Source: Pseudoalteromonas tunicata (GTDB taxonomy: Bacteria > Pseudomonadota > Gammaproteobacteria > Enterobacterales > Alteromonadaceae). Taken from it: a stretch of 64,000 nt of DNA. Below, in pieces: positions 47,005 through 56,824 of the stretch. Within the stretch, counting starts at the first letter, position 1. Every line of letters begins with the position of its first letter. Under the pieces are notes generated by a model, which saw nothing but the letters and a program-made list of their open reading frames with translations, ran no database searches and had not been told where the DNA came from. The position numbers were made by a program, and so were the translations under genes. The stretch is from assembly GCF_002310815.1 (NCBI RefSeq), contig NZ_CP011033.1:682001-746000 (forward strand), in the 5' to 3' direction.

Positions 47005-47799
47005 TTAAGCAAAAATAGCGACGGTTTGCCTTGAGAGCGCAAGTAACTGGCCATCTTCAGACCAAATTTTAGCATCCTCAATCGCATAACCATCAGAACT
47101 ATGATGCGTTATGGCTTCAAAACCAATCCAAGCATCATTATTAAGCTTAGGTTCGACCAAAAATTCAATATACCAAGACATAGAACTGGCTGGAGCGGGC
47201 ATCTTGAACATCTGCAGCATGGTAGGTGGCCATGAATCTGTCAGTGCTAAGATATGGCTTGGCGACAAATGAGCGGGAGCATGTTTAAATTTCATCCAAC
47301 CACCAAGATTGTGACTTGTTGCCCCAGAAAATGGCATTGCACCTTGCTGCGGGTTTAGATCAATGTGTTGAAAAAACTCAGGAGTGATCCCTGTTTGATG
47401 ACCAATAACATGATCTTTATTTGGTTTACCAAGCGATATAATGTCGCTATTGTTGACTGCTAAATTCGAGGCTCGATTTTTTGCAAAACAAAGTTGAGCA
47501 ATAACACACACTTGTTCATTTTGAATCGCTTTAGCTAGGATTTGGCATGAATTTTTTCCTAGGCGTAAAACCTCAATTTCGATTGTAAAATCCTGTTCAG
47601 CCAGCAAAGGGCCAACAAAATTGGTACTCATAGAGAGTAGACGAAAGTTATCGGTTAATTTTTTTTTCGCTGCTTGCAATAATAAAGCTGCCGAAAGCCC
47701 ACCAAAAGCAGTACGACCTTGGCACCAGTTACTAGGAAATTGCAGCGCTGTTTTTTCGTTGGCAGTATCGACTTGGGATAAAAGTTGGTCAAAAAGCAT
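47005..47799 (-). CDS. Acyl-CoA thioesterase family protein (double hotdog)
   Basis: The 264-residue product matches the TesB-like thioesterase family with two hotdog halves. The first has WCQGRTAFGGLSAALLLQAA and STNFVGPL, and the second has LTDSWPPTMLQM and SMSWYIEFL. It probably cleaves acyl-CoA thioesters; chain-length preference is unknown. It is monocistronic and converges with the protease gene across the shared terminator. Confidence 0.82.
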   Translation of the reverse strand: MLFDQLLSQVDTANEKTALQFPSNWCQGRTAFGGLSAALLLQAAKKKLTDNFRLLSMSTNFVGPLLAEQDFTIEIEVLRLGKNSCQILAKAIQNEQVCVIAQLCFAKNRASNLAVNNSDIISLGKPNKDHVIGHQTGITPEFFQHIDLNPQQGAMPFSGATSHNLGGWMKFKHAPAHLSPSHILALTDSWPPTMLQMFKMPAPASSMSWYIEFLVEPKLNNDAWIGFEAITHHSSDGYAIEDAKIWSEDGQLLALSRQTVAIFA

Positions 47800-47974
47800 G
47801 TTGTTCTCACTATGACGCTAAAAAGATGTGTTGTTATAGCACAAAATAAAAAGGTCAGACCAGTTTAAGGGGGCTAATTAAGCTTAATAAAACATCGTTT
47901 ATGGGCCTTTTTTAACTTTAAATGTATTAAATTGCAAAAAAAGCACTTTTTTTAAAAAAAATTTAGTATCTGCT

Positions 47975-48002
47975 ATTGAATTCAACCCCACGCACCCCTA
48001 TT
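47975..48002 (+). promoter_or_regulatory. Sigma-32 (heat-shock) promoter of dnaK
   Basis: ATTGAA at 47975-47980, a 14-base spacer and CCCCTATT at 47995-48002 match the heat-shock consensus CTTGAA-N13/14-CCCCATNT closely. It lies about 50 bases before the dnaK start, as in other gammaproteobacteria. Confidence 0.75.
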
Positions 48003-48052
48003 AACTAGTCAACAACCGAATTAACAAAGTTTTTTGATGTAGGAGAAGATTC

Positions 48053-49975
48053 ATGGGTAAAATTATTGGAATCGATTTAGGTACGACGAATTCGTGTGTA
48101 TCAGTTTTAGAAGGTGGTAAGCCACGCGTAATCGAGAATTCGGAAGGCGACCGTACAACTCCATCAATCATCGCATATACAGCTGATGGTGAAACGTTAG
48201 TAGGTCAACCGGCAAAACGCCAAGCGGTTACAAACCCACAAAATACATTATTTGCGATTAAACGTTTAATTGGCCGTCGTTTTGAAGACGAAGAAGTACA
48301 ACGTGATATCGCTATCATGCCATTCAAAATTGTTAAAGCAGACAATGGTGATGCATGGGTAGAAGCGCGTGGTGAAAAACGTGCCGCGCCACAAATTTCT
48401 GCTGAAGTTTTGAAAAAAATGAAGAAAACAGCAGAAGATTATTTAGGTGAGCCGGTTACTGAAGCAGTAATCACAGTGCCTGCTTATTTCAACGATTCAC
48501 AACGTCAAGCAACAAAAGATGCAGGTCGTATCGCGGGTCTTGAAGTTAAACGTATTATCAATGAGCCTACAGCGGCTGCACTTGCTTATGGTATTGAGCG
48601 TAAGCAAGGTGATAATGTTGTTGCTGTTTATGACTTAGGTGGTGGTACGTTCGATATTTCAATCATTGAAATTGATGATGTTGAAGGCGAGCAAACGTTT
48701 GAAGTACTTGCTACAAACGGTGATACACACTTAGGTGGTGAAGATTTCGATAACCGTGTTATCAATTACTTAGTAACTGAATTCAAGAAAGATCAAGGCA
48801 TTGACCTTAAAAATGATCCACTTGCAATGCAACGTGTTAAAGAAGCTGCTGAAAAAGCTAAAATTGAATTGTCATCAGCTCAATCTACAGAAGTAAATCT
48901 TCCGTATGTAACTGCTGATGCAACAGGTCCTAAGCATATGAACGTGAAATTATCACGCGCTAAGCTTGAGTCTTTAGTTGAAGATTTAGTATTAAAATCA
49001 CTTGAGCCACTTAAAAAAGCACTTGCAGATGCAGATCTTTCAGTAAGTGAAGTGAATGACATTATCCTTGTGGGTGGTCAAACACGTATGCCTATGGTGC
49101 AAAAAGCAGTTGCTGACTTCTTTGGTAAAGAACCACGCAAAGACGTTAACCCTGATGAAGCGGTAGCTATGGGTGCAGCTGTTCAAGGTGGTGTACTTGC
49201 GGGTGAGGTTAAAGACGTATTATTACTAGACGTATGTCCATTATCACTTGGTATTGAGACTATGGGTCAAGTAATGACTGCTCTGATTGAGAAAAATACT
49301 ACTATCCCAACGAAAAAGTCACAAACTTTCTCTACTGCGGAAGATAATCAATCAGCGGTAACGATCCATGTACTACAAGGTGAACGTAAACGTTCTAGCG
49401 ATAACAAATCACTAGGTCAGTTCAACCTTGAAGGTATTCGTCCTGCGCAACGTGGTGCTCCACAAATTGAAGTAACATTTGATGTTGATGCTGATGGTAT
49501 CTTACATGTATCTGCAAAAGATAAAGATACGGGTAAAGAGCAAAAAATTACCATTCAAGCAAACTCAGGTTTATCAGATGATGAAGTTGAAGCGATGATC
49601 CGTGATGCAGAAGCCAATGCTGAAGCTGATAAAAAGTTTGCTGAGTTAGTGGGCATTCGTAACCAAGCTGATGCACTTGTTCACGGTACACGTAAACAAG
49701 TTGAAGAAGCTGGTGATGACTTACCTGCAGCAGATAAAGAAGTAATTGAAGCAGCAGTTGTTGAGCTTGAAACAGCAATTAAGAGCGATAACAAAGAAGA
49801 AATTGAAGCAAAAACTCAAGCTTTAATGGAAAAATCGCAAAAGCTGATGGAAATTGCTCAAGCTAAAGCACAAGGTCAGCAAGCTGGCGGTGCTGAGCAA
49901 CAACAAAAATCTTCAGCCAAACAAGATGATGATGTTGTAGATGCTGAGTTTGAAGAAGTAAAAGACGATAAATAA
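48053..49975 (+). CDS. dnaK: Molecular chaperone DnaK
   Basis: The 640-residue length is normal for Hsp70. The ATPase domain starts with [18 protein letters not shown] and includes [23 protein letters not shown] and [10 protein letters not shown]. The linker [14 protein letters not shown] leads to the peptide-binding domain and lid. The C-terminus ends in a [19 protein letters not shown] acidic tail. It refolds proteins with DnaJ and GrpE. GGAG lies upstream of the ATG and codon use appears biased, as in highly expressed genes. Confidence 0.98.
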   Translation: MGKIIGIDLGTTNSCVSVLEGGKPRVIENSEGDRTTPSIIAYTADGETLVGQPAKRQAVTNPQNTLFAIKRLIGRRFEDEEVQRDIAIMPFKIVKADNGDAWVEARGEKRAAPQISAEVLKKMKKTAEDYLGEPVTEAVITVPAYFNDSQRQATKDAGRIAGLEVKRIINEPTAAALAYGIERKQGDNVVAVYDLGGGTFDISIIEIDDVEGEQTFEVLATNGDTHLGGEDFDNRVINYLVTEFKKDQGIDLKNDPLAMQRVKEAAEKAKIELSSAQSTEVNLPYVTADATGPKHMNVKLSRAKLESLVEDLVLKSLEPLKKALADADLSVSEVNDIILVGGQTRMPMVQKAVADFFGKEPRKDVNPDEAVAMGAAVQGGVLAGEVKDVLLLDVCPLSLGIETMGQVMTALIEKNTTIPTKKSQTFSTAEDNQSAVTIHVLQGERKRSSDNKSLGQFNLEGIRPAQRGAPQIEVTFDVDADGILHVSAKDKDTGKEQKITIQANSGLSDDEVEAMIRDAEANAEADKKFAELVGIRNQADALVHGTRKQVEEAGDDLPAADKEVIEAAVVELETAIKSDNKEEIEAKTQALMEKSQKLMEIAQAKAQGQQAGGAEQQQKSSAKQDDDVVDAEFEEVKDDK

Positions 49976-49988
49976 TCGTTTTTTATTC

Positions 49989-50021
49989 AGGGCGCGTAGG
50001 CTGTAAAGTCTAATGCGCCCT
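49989..50021 (+). terminator. Imperfect hairpin between dnaK and dnaJ
   Basis: AGGGCGC pairs with GCGCCCT, with a partial inner stem (TAG/CTA) and a short T-containing tail. It may partly terminate dnaK transcripts and set a lower dnaJ level, as is known in other bacteria. Confidence 0.5.
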
Positions 50022-50132
50022 TAGTCTATTTAAAATATGAACAAAAGGCTGTTTTACCCACATCTAAGCTTGGGTAATGAGGCTAGAATAAGCCAAATGC
50101 CTTCGGGACGAACTAGGGTAGAGTTGTAAACT

Positions 50133-51263
50133 ATGTCAAAACGCGATTATTACGAAGTACTTGGTGTTGAGCGCGATGCCAGCGAACGTGACATCAAAAA
50201 AGCCTATAAACGTTTAGCGATGAAATACCATCCTGATCGCACCGCAGGTGATAAAGATCTTGAAGCTAAATTCAAAGAAGTAAAAGAAGCGTATGAGATT
50301 TTAACCGATAGCCAAAAACGCAAAACCTATGACCAATATGGTCACGCTGCATTTGAACAAGGTGGCGGACATGGTGGTTTTGGTGGTGGCCAAGGTGATT
50401 TCGGCGATATTTTTGGTGATGTATTCGGTGATATTTTCGGTGGCGGTGGTCGTCGTCAATCTCGTCAGCAACGTGGTGCCGATTTACGTTACAACATGGA
50501 TTTAAGCTTAGAAGAAGCGGTTCGTGGCAAAAGTGTTGAAATAAAAGTACCGACTTGGGTTTCATGTGATCCATGTGATGGTAGTGGTGCAAAAGCAGGC
50601 TCTAAACCAACTACGTGTGGTACATGTCATGGCTCGGGTCAGGTGCAAATGCGCCAAGGATTTTTTGCTGTTCAGCAAACATGTCCAACCTGTAGTGGTC
50701 GTGGCCAAATCATTTCAGACCCATGTAATAAGTGTCATGGTCAAGGCCGAGTTGAGAAAACTAAAACCTTGTCTGTGAAAATTCCAGCTGGCGTTGATAC
50801 GGGTGATCGCATTCGTTTATCAGGCGAGGGTGAAGCCGGACTCAATGGTGCACCAGCAGGTGATTTATATGTTCAGGTTTCTGTTCGTGAACACGCTATT
50901 TTTGTGCGTGATGGTAATAACTTGTACTGTGAAGTGCCAATTAGTTTTACCACAGCAGCATTAGGTGGGGATGTTGAAGTGCCGACACTTGATGGTCGTG
51001 CCAAGTTAAAAATCCCGTCAGAGTGCCAAACTGATAAAATGTTCCGCTTACGTGCAAAAGGTGTTAAATCTGTACGAAGTGGTGCAATTGGTGACTTAAT
51101 TTGTAAAGTTGTGATTGAAACGCCTGTGAATTTGAATGAACGTCAAAAAGAATTATTACGTGAACTCGAAGAAAGCATGGGAAGCAATACCAGTAAAAAT
51201 AGACCTAAAGAACAAGGTTTTTTTGATGGTGTGAAAAAGTTTTTTGATGACTTAACTAAGTAA
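50133..51263 (+). CDS. dnaJ: Co-chaperone DnaJ
   Basis: The 376-residue product has a J domain with the HPD motif (KYHPDRTAG, about residues 31-39), a Gly/Phe-rich region (about 75-110) and four CxxCxGxG zinc motifs ([32 protein letters not shown]; about 146-205). The C-terminal substrate-binding domains follow. It stimulates DnaK ATPase. It lies 157 bases after dnaK, with an imperfect hairpin between, and is probably partly cotranscribed. Confidence 0.98.
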   Translation: MSKRDYYEVLGVERDASERDIKKAYKRLAMKYHPDRTAGDKDLEAKFKEVKEAYEILTDSQKRKTYDQYGHAAFEQGGGHGGFGGGQGDFGDIFGDVFGDIFGGGGRRQSRQQRGADLRYNMDLSLEEAVRGKSVEIKVPTWVSCDPCDGSGAKAGSKPTTCGTCHGSGQVQMRQGFFAVQQTCPTCSGRGQIISDPCNKCHGQGRVEKTKTLSVKIPAGVDTGDRIRLSGEGEAGLNGAPAGDLYVQVSVREHAIFVRDGNNLYCEVPISFTTAALGGDVEVPTLDGRAKLKIPSECQTDKMFRLRAKGVKSVRSGAIGDLICKVVIETPVNLNERQKELLRELEESMGSNTSKNRPKEQGFFDGVKKFFDDLTK

Positions 51264-51278
51264 CTACTATTTTTCACT

Positions 51279-51306
51279 AAAAAAGCGCCTTGAAGGCGCT
51301 TTTTTT
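51279..51306 (+). terminator. Rho-independent terminator after dnaJ
   Basis: AAAAAAGCGCC and GGCGCTTTTTT form a stem around a short loop and end in a T run, 16 bases after the dnaJ stop codon. Confidence 0.9.
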
Positions 51307-51427
51307 ATGACTATAAAATAGTATCAGTCTGCTTAGTGCTAACAAATAAATAAAATATTACTTAGCTTGAGTTTGAAAGTTTATTTTGTATTTTCATTAA
51401 CAAACTTGCGCTGATCTGGATAAATAA

Positions 51428-51541
51428 ATGAATCTGAACTTTAGATTAAGAATTTATTTCAAGTTACTATTTTTAACGTTATTGCATTTGATTGACTCGC
51501 TAGTGATGTATTTATCCGTCTGGAGATTGGTGAAAATCTGA
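51428..51541 (+). CDS. Possible small hydrophobic protein (37 aa)
   Basis: An ATG opens 37 codons with one strongly hydrophobic stretch (FKLLFLTLLHLIDSLVM). The ribosome binding site is weak (TGGA about ten bases upstream). No family is known. It lies in a 435-base gap between dnaJ and a degenerate GGDEF gene, next to a second hydrophobic small frame. Confidence 0.2.
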   Translation: MNLNFRLRIYFKLLFLTLLHLIDSLVMYLSVWRLVKI

Positions 51542-51576
51542 AGCTTGGGAGTAGCAAGACATAAGTGTAAATTAAG

Positions 51577-51669
51577 ATGTTGGTCAATCTCTTTTCTAAA
51601 GTCAGATTAAATATTGTTTTAGTGATTATTTTAACAAACTTGATATTAAACAGCGTTTTAGGTGTTTGA
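51577..51669 (+). CDS. Possible small hydrophobic protein (30 aa)
   Basis: An ATG opens 30 codons dominated by a membrane-type stretch (VRLNIVLVIILTNLILNSVL). No good ribosome binding site is present (only TAAG). In AT-rich DNA such frames arise by chance, so this is a weak candidate. The rest of the gap holds nothing recognisable. Confidence 0.15.
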   Translation: MLVNLFSKVRLNIVLVIILTNLILNSVLGV

Positions 51670-51742
51670 AATAATAAGTATTCTCATTCTATATTTAAAT
51701 CTGATAGGATGCTATTTTGCCAGCGCTGTCATAGAGGTCTAA

Positions 51743-52438
51743 TTGATAGATTTACTTAAAACTAAAGTTAAAAAAAGAAGTAAAACAGATTTTATTGTTT
51801 TAACTGGTTCATTTTTAGTTATTTTCTTACTGTGCTCACGTTTAGATGTACTTGAAGTTATCCATAACTTTTCTCGTGCTCATGAAACGTATGAAGTGGA
51901 TGAAATTTTTACTGCGCTTATCCTGATGACCGCAATATTTGGCCTTTTTGCCTATCGACGTTGGCAAGATGTAAAAATATTATCGTTATTTTGCGAAGAG
52001 TTATCGATGCTTGACCCATTTACGCAATTACCTAACCAACGAGCTTTAGAGCGTTTATTATTACAATTAAAACAAGGGCAAAGCTATCCATGTTCATTTT
52101 TATTGGTTGACATAAATGGCCTTGAAAATATTAAAAATACATTAGGATTAGATGTATCTGAGCAAGTTACAATTGAACTCTTGTATCAAATCTCACTTAA
52201 ACTTGGCACAGATCAACTTTTAATAAATCGTAATACCAGTCAGTACATGATCTTTTGTCCTGAAGGGACAGCACAGAGTAATGCGTTTTTGATTGAACAA
52301 ATCAAAAACATTGAATTATCGAGTCGATTTAATTCCCTTCAAGCCGTAAAAATAGAATGTGTTGCTATCGTATTACTGCATTTTGTCGAGCTTCAAACAA
52401 TCTTCGAAGCCCTAGATGAAAAATTATTACAGTTATAA
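51743..52438 (+). CDS. Membrane protein with degenerate GGDEF domain
   Basis: The start is TTG 51743, supported by AGAGG six bases upstream; there is no better ATG nearby. The 231-residue product has two membrane helices (about 17-35 and 55-72). A GGDEF-fold domain follows, recognisable by LDPFTQLPNQRALERLLLQL and LLVDINGLENIKNTLG. The catalytic GGDEF segment is replaced (RNTSQYMIF), so it should not make c-di-GMP. It may bind a nucleotide or act as a partner protein. Confidence 0.72.
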   Translation: MIDLLKTKVKKRSKTDFIVLTGSFLVIFLLCSRLDVLEVIHNFSRAHETYEVDEIFTALILMTAIFGLFAYRRWQDVKILSLFCEELSMLDPFTQLPNQRALERLLLQLKQGQSYPCSFLLVDINGLENIKNTLGLDVSEQVTIELLYQISLKLGTDQLLINRNTSQYMIFCPEGTAQSNAFLIEQIKNIELSSRFNSLQAVKIECVAIVLLHFVELQTIFEALDEKLLQL

Positions 52439-53086
52439 CTTTACTCTTAGTTTACCAAGCTCATATTTAGCAATATAAACTAATTAAACTAGCGATATAG
52501 TTCGGCTAGGTTAAAAAGTCGCTGAATTTAAATTGTTATTGGATGGATCTGATGTGGCATATATGCGAGTTGGATTCATCTTTTCAGAATAAATCGTATT
52601 GGTAAAAATGATGTCAGAGCAAATAGCATCTAACTTGAAATATAAAATAGCCTGAAATCGAGTTAATCAGTCTATTTAGGGCAGCTAGTTACATCGTTAA
52701 ATGAAATTGCTTAACGTGTAAGAAACTCAGTATTGGCAAATCAACCGTTTTTCTCACTCTTCAAAATCCTTTATCCAAAACACCAGAACAGAGATTTGTT
52801 ACTATTAATTTGCTGGCAACACCCTAATGACAATTATGATTCAAAAACCAGTAGCCCCTACAATTGTATTTTTAGCCAAGATATAAAATTTATCTGCATC
52901 ATTTTACTCGGCACGAATAAAAGCCAGTGTCTTTGTCCCATAATGAAACAAATATGCACTACTTTAGTGAATATTATTCAAACACTAAAATGCGATTGTT
53001 TTTAATTGTTAAAATTCAATGGGTTATAATTTTATTGTTTTGGCATAGAGTTTGATAGATAACATCTTTACCAAGGAGACTTAACG
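52439..53086. other. Intergenic region without a recognised gene
   Basis: A 90-codon frame from TTG 52733 to 53005 has no ribosome binding site, and its composition looks random. Near the right end, AAGGAG at 53073-53078 belongs to the small gene that follows. No terminator, repeat or RNA gene was recognised. Confidence 0.4.
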
Positions 53087-53215
53087 ATGAAATTATTTTA
53101 TTTACAAATTAATGGTGTATGGGACTATTTTTACACGATATTTAACGTTGAGATTAGTCAATGGCCTATTGATACAGAATACGATATCAAAACGAATGAA
53201 AAGGAGTGCAAGTAA
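53087..53215 (+). CDS. Small protein of unknown function (42 aa)
   Basis: A 42-residue frame starts at ATG 53087 behind a strong ribosome binding site (AAGGAG, eight bases upstream). It is rich in aromatic residues (YLQINGVWDYFYTIF) and has no signal peptide or membrane helix. Its stop overlaps the ATG of the next small gene by one base (TAATG), which indicates translational coupling. No family is recognised. It lies upstream of feoAB. Confidence 0.55.
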   Translation: MKLFYLQINGVWDYFYTIFNVEISQWPIDTEYDIKTNEKECK

Positions 53216-53439
53216 TGGCTATGTTAACCCCTTTAGAATATCAAGCTGCTATTAATGAAGTCTTGATTAATAAAAAGTTGATTTCGGATGTTGCCACAGA
53301 CTTTAAAATAGCAAAACGGACTTTATACATTTTGGTGAAAGCGCAGCAAAAGCCGAACCAAAATCGCTTAAATCAATTACAAATAAAAATACAAACCCTC
53401 CAACAGCAACTTCAAGTTTTACAAGTGAGTCAATGCTAA
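53215..53439 (+). CDS. Small helix-turn-helix protein
   Basis: The start is ATG 53215 with AAGGAG eight bases upstream, giving 74 residues. A helix-turn-helix-like segment (LISDVATDFKIAKRTLYILVK) is followed by a glutamine-rich coiled coil (LQIKIQTLQQQLQVLQV), so a small dimeric DNA-binding protein is likely. It is coupled to the 42-residue gene. The position before feoA invites a role in iron regulation, but this is inference. It is not FeoC by sequence. Confidence 0.6.
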   Translation: MAMLTPLEYQAAINEVLINKKLISDVATDFKIAKRTLYILVKAQQKPNQNRLNQLQIKIQTLQQQLQVLQVSQC

Positions 53440-53479
53440 TTCATTTAGGATATGCAATGTTAGAACGATTTTTAAGCAA

Positions 53480-53527
53480 AAGTGATGGTTATTTAGATTT
53501 AAATTAGAATGTAAATAACTATCACTT
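53480..53527. repeat. Large inverted repeat upstream of feoA
   Basis: AAGTGATGGTTATTTA at 53480-53495 and TAAATAACTATCACTT at 53512-53527 are inverted copies with one mismatch in 16. The 16-base spacer contains the palindrome ATTTAAAT. The right arm contains TGTAAATAACTATCA-like sequence (53510-53524) that matches 11 of 14 positions of the Fur consensus TGATAATNATTATCA. It lies about 60 bases before feoA and could be a double Fur operator or an RNA hairpin. Confidence 0.65.
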
Positions 53528-53584
53528 GCATGATGCGTTGCTAGGAGTAAAATTAAGCGCAATAACAGCTATATTGATACCCTT

Positions 53585-53815
53585 ATGACACGCTTAAATC
53601 AAATTTCTCTAGGTGCTGCTGCTCGAATAGTCAGTTTTGATAATAATAATAACGAACTTCAAAAAAAATTATTAGCGATGGGCTTAATCCCAGGTTCGTT
53701 AGTTGAAGTAATTCGTTTTGCACCATTAGGTGATCCTATGGTGTTAAAAGTGCGTGGTTCTTCATTAAGTTTACGTAAAGCTGAAGCTGACTCTATTTTT
53801 GTGGAGTTAGTGTAA
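53585..53815 (+). CDS. feoA: Ferrous iron transport protein A
   Basis: The 76-residue product is an SH3-like FeoA: LNQISLGAAARIVSF, KLLAMGLIPGSLVEVIRFAPLGDPM and LRKAEADSIFVELV. FeoA assists FeoB in Fe(II) uptake. Its stop overlaps the feoB start by one base. The inverted repeat upstream probably carries its regulation. Confidence 0.95.
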   Translation: MTRLNQISLGAAARIVSFDNNNNELQKKLLAMGLIPGSLVEVIRFAPLGDPMVLKVRGSSLSLRKAEADSIFVELV

Positions 53816-56127
53816 TGTCTAAAACGATTGCAGTTATTGGTAATCCAAATTGTGGTAAAACTACTTTATTTAATGCGTTAACTGGTTCAAAACAAAAAGT
53901 AGGCAACTGGCCTGGTGTAACGGTTGAAAAAAAAGAGGGGCAGTTTGTTTGTCACGAAGAAACTTTATCTTTAATTGACCTCCCTGGTACTTATTCAATC
54001 GATGTTTATGATGATAAAACCTCCCTTGATGAAAAAATAGCTCGCGATTATATCGTTTCAAAACAAGCCGACCTTGTTATTAATATTCTCGATGCTTCGA
54101 ATTTAGAACGTAACTTATTTTTAACTGCTCAATTGCTTGAAATGCAACAACCTATGTTGGTTGTATTGAATATGATGGATGTAGCTAAACGTAATGGCAT
54201 TGAAATTGAACCTGCAGCACTCAGTGAGCAACTCGGTTGTCCAGTGATCGCAATTATTGCATCAGATAAAACCGGTCTTCTTGAGCTTAAGCATGCTATA
54301 AGCACCCAATTGACCAAAAAACACATTTCTAGTTGCTTACCTACCTATTCTAGTCAAGTTGAACAAGCCCTTGGTGAAATAAGTAAGTTCGAACCTCGTT
54401 TTTCAACTTATTCTCGTGCTGAACAAATTGGTGTTTTAGAGCGCGTAATAGGCGATAAAGATTTTAGAGCTGCTTCAAACAACGATTATTATGATGCAAT
54501 AGCGTCCGAGTTTAACAAAGATAACAGTTTTAATATGGCTGTAAATCTTGCCGATGCGCGTTATCAGTTAGCTGAGAAACTTGCTAAGTTCTGTCAAAAA
54601 AGCAGTTTACACGCATCAGAAACATTAAGTGAAATGATTGATAAAGTTGTATTAAATCGCATTTTTGGTATTCCAATTTTTTTAGCAATTATGTATTTAA
54701 TGTTTACGGTCGCGGTCAATGTTGGTGGTGCCTTTATTGATTTTTTTGATATTGCGACAGGCGCATTATTGGTTGATGGTTTTGGCCAAATTTTAGCTTC
54801 AATTAATACCCCTGCTTGGTTGATAACCCTGCTTGCAGATGGCTTAGGTGGAGGGATCCAATTAGTTGCGACTTTTATTCCTGTGATTGGTTTTTTATAT
54901 CTTTGTTTAGCATTCATTGAAGATTCTGGTTACATGGCCAGAGCGGCCTTTATTATGGATAGATTAATGCGAACAATCGGGTTACCTGGTAAGTCATTTG
55001 TTCCCTTAATTGTTGGTTTTGGCTGTAATGTTCCCGCTGTAATGGCAAGTCGCACCCTCGAAACACACAAAGATAGGCTATTAACGATAGCCATGGCACC
55101 ATTTATGTCTTGTGGTGCGCGTTTATCTGTTTATGCGTTATTTGTTGCTGCATTTTTTGAGAGCAATGGTCAAAACATTGTATTTGCACTTTATTTAATT
55201 GGCATTGTCATGGCTATCTTAACGGGCCTAGTGCTTAAGAAAACGTTATTCTCACCCAATTTAACACCTTTTATCATGGAGTTACCTGCCTATCATTTAC
55301 CAACATTACGTGGTGTTGTATTTAAGGCATGGGAGCGATTAAGTGGCTTTTGTATGCGTGCCGGTAAAACAATCATTATTGTTTTTGTTGTACTAAAAGT
55401 GCTGAGTTCGTTAGGGACAGATGGCAGTTTTGGTAATGATAATACTGATAAATCGATGTTAAGTGTGATTAGTAAGGCCGTGACTCCGGTCTTTCATCCA
55501 ATTGGTATAGAGCAAGATAATTGGCCTGCTACAGTTGGGGTTTTTACTGGTGTTTTTGCCAAAGAAGCGGTAGTTGGCACCCTCGACAGCCTTTACAGCA
55601 GTTTAAACCAAGCTAAAACAGATGAAGTCAAAGAGACAATCGTGCAGCAATTAATGAATGCAGTCTCATCAATTGGTACCAATTTGTCTAATGTAATGGA
55701 AAACTTACTTGATCCATTAGGTTTGTCGCAAACCATGATCACGGATAAAACACAGGCTGCATCAGATCAAGCGGTCAACATCTCTACGTATGATGCAATG
55801 GCTAGTTTATTTTCGAGTAAAATAGCAGCATTTAGTTACTTACTGTTTATTTTGCTTTATACCCCTTGTGTTGCAGTGATGGGTGCAGTTTATCGGGAAG
55901 CTGGATTAAAGTGGATGCTGTTTGTTGCTGGTTGGTCTACGGGTCTTGCATATATCACTGCGTCCGTAACATATCAGATAGGTACTTTTGCGAGTCAGCC
56001 TGTTTTTGCATCTTTTTGGTTAGCTGGATGTGCAGTTATTACATTTGCTGCTATTTTAACAATGAAAATATATGGTTATTACGCTCAAAAAAATAGCCTT
56101 TTAATCCCCGTTGTTAATATTATTTAA
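53815..56127 (+). CDS. feoB: Ferrous iron transporter FeoB
   Basis: The 770-residue product has an N-terminal G domain: G1 GNPNCGKTTLFNALTG, G3 DLPGTYS, and G4 LNMMD. The membrane part has gate motifs with GFGCNVPAVMASR and FMSCGARLSVYALF. It imports Fe(II) across the inner membrane. FeoC is missing; an MgtC-type gene follows after 16 bases, which suggests one transcript. Confidence 0.97.
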   Translation: MSKTIAVIGNPNCGKTTLFNALTGSKQKVGNWPGVTVEKKEGQFVCHEETLSLIDLPGTYSIDVYDDKTSLDEKIARDYIVSKQADLVINILDASNLERNLFLTAQLLEMQQPMLVVLNMMDVAKRNGIEIEPAALSEQLGCPVIAIIASDKTGLLELKHAISTQLTKKHISSCLPTYSSQVEQALGEISKFEPRFSTYSRAEQIGVLERVIGDKDFRAASNNDYYDAIASEFNKDNSFNMAVNLADARYQLAEKLAKFCQKSSLHASETLSEMIDKVVLNRIFGIPIFLAIMYLMFTVAVNVGGAFIDFFDIATGALLVDGFGQILASINTPAWLITLLADGLGGGIQLVATFIPVIGFLYLCLAFIEDSGYMARAAFIMDRLMRTIGLPGKSFVPLIVGFGCNVPAVMASRTLETHKDRLLTIAMAPFMSCGARLSVYALFVAAFFESNGQNIVFALYLIGIVMAILTGLVLKKTLFSPNLTPFIMELPAYHLPTLRGVVFKAWERLSGFCMRAGKTIIIVFVVLKVLSSLGTDGSFGNDNTDKSMLSVISKAVTPVFHPIGIEQDNWPATVGVFTGVFAKEAVVGTLDSLYSSLNQAKTDEVKETIVQQLMNAVSSIGTNLSNVMENLLDPLGLSQTMITDKTQAASDQAVNISTYDAMASLFSSKIAAFSYLLFILLYTPCVAVMGAVYREAGLKWMLFVAGWSTGLAYITASVTYQIGTFASQPVFASFWLAGCAVITFAAILTMKIYGYYAQKNSLLIPVVNII

Positions 56128-56143
56128 AGGTTAACTCAAATAG

Positions 56144-56626
56144 ATGGAAGAATTACGTCTTTTTTTTGCTATTGATCCATTTCAATGGTCTGATATTTTT
56201 ACCGCTATTTTATGTGGTTTTATTGTTGGTTTAGAGCGTCAACTTCGTGGTAAGCCGGTAGGTATTCGTACATCAGCGCTTATAGTGCTTGGTACTTATT
56301 TGTTTGTTGCGGCTTCTAATTCGATGATAAATGATGTGACTGATACATCTCGTATTATCGGTCAAGTGATTACCGGAGTTGGTTTTTTAGGTGCCGGGGT
56401 AATGCTCGCCAAAGATGGAATTGTTGTTGGTGTAACATCTGCAGCAACAATCTGGGTACTTGCGGGTATTGGTGTCGCTATATGCGTTGCAGGTGAATTT
56501 GCTGCGATTAAACTTTCTGTTTTAGTGGTTGGCATATTATATGGCGTTGATGTGATGGAGGCTTATTTTGCTTCTCTTACGCGTGGTGTCCACAGTAAAT
56601 TTAATACTTGGAAAAATCGCCGTTAA
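56144..56626 (+). CDS. MgtC/SapB family membrane protein
   Basis: The 160-residue product has the MgtC/SapB membrane domain: CGFIVGLERQLRGKPVGIRT, GVGFLGAGVMLAKDG and VTSAATIWVLAGIGVA. The C-terminal cytoplasmic domain of long MgtC proteins is absent. MgtC proteins inhibit F-type ATPase and are linked to Mg(II) limitation, while short SapB types are uncharacterised. Its tight spacing after feoB and the shared terminator suggest a link to iron uptake, which is inference. Confidence 0.88.
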   Translation: MEELRLFFAIDPFQWSDIFTAILCGFIVGLERQLRGKPVGIRTSALIVLGTYLFVAASNSMINDVTDTSRIIGQVITGVGFLGAGVMLAKDGIVVGVTSAATIWVLAGIGVAICVAGEFAAIKLSVLVVGILYGVDVMEAYFASLTRGVHSKFNTWKNRR

Positions 56627-56635
56627 CTTTAACAG

Positions 56636-56661
56636 TGAGCCTGATTTTGCAGGCTCATTTT
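56636..56661 (+). terminator. Terminator after the feoAB-mgtC operon
   Basis: TGAGCCTG and CAGGCTCA form an 8-bp stem with a 6-base loop, followed by a short TTT tail, ten bases after the mgtC-type stop codon. Confidence 0.7.
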
Positions 56662-56668
56662 GCTTTAA

Positions 56669-56687
56669 AATAACAATAATTGTTATT
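56669..56687. promoter_or_regulatory. Palindrome upstream of bfr, Fur-box-like
   Basis: AATAACAATAATTGTTATT is a perfect 9-1-9 palindrome. It agrees with 13 of 19 bases of the Fur consensus GATAATGATAATCATTATC. Its position, about 140 bases before the first bacterioferritin start, would fit an iron-responsive operator. Confidence 0.45.
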
Positions 56688-56824
56688 CTTATCTTTAGTT
56701 GCTTATCTTTTTTTTAAAACGCTTTTTCGTTTTTACTTCAAAAAAATCTAATGGAATCAAATAAAAAAACTATATTTGTGGTAGTTTGTTATGCACGAAA
56801 TTGATTCGTTTTTAGGGAGTGAAT

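Noticed and set aside
52733..53005. A 90-codon frame starting at TTG in the gap before the feo locus
   Set aside because: It has no ribosome binding site and no recognisable domain, and its composition looks random for AT-rich DNA.
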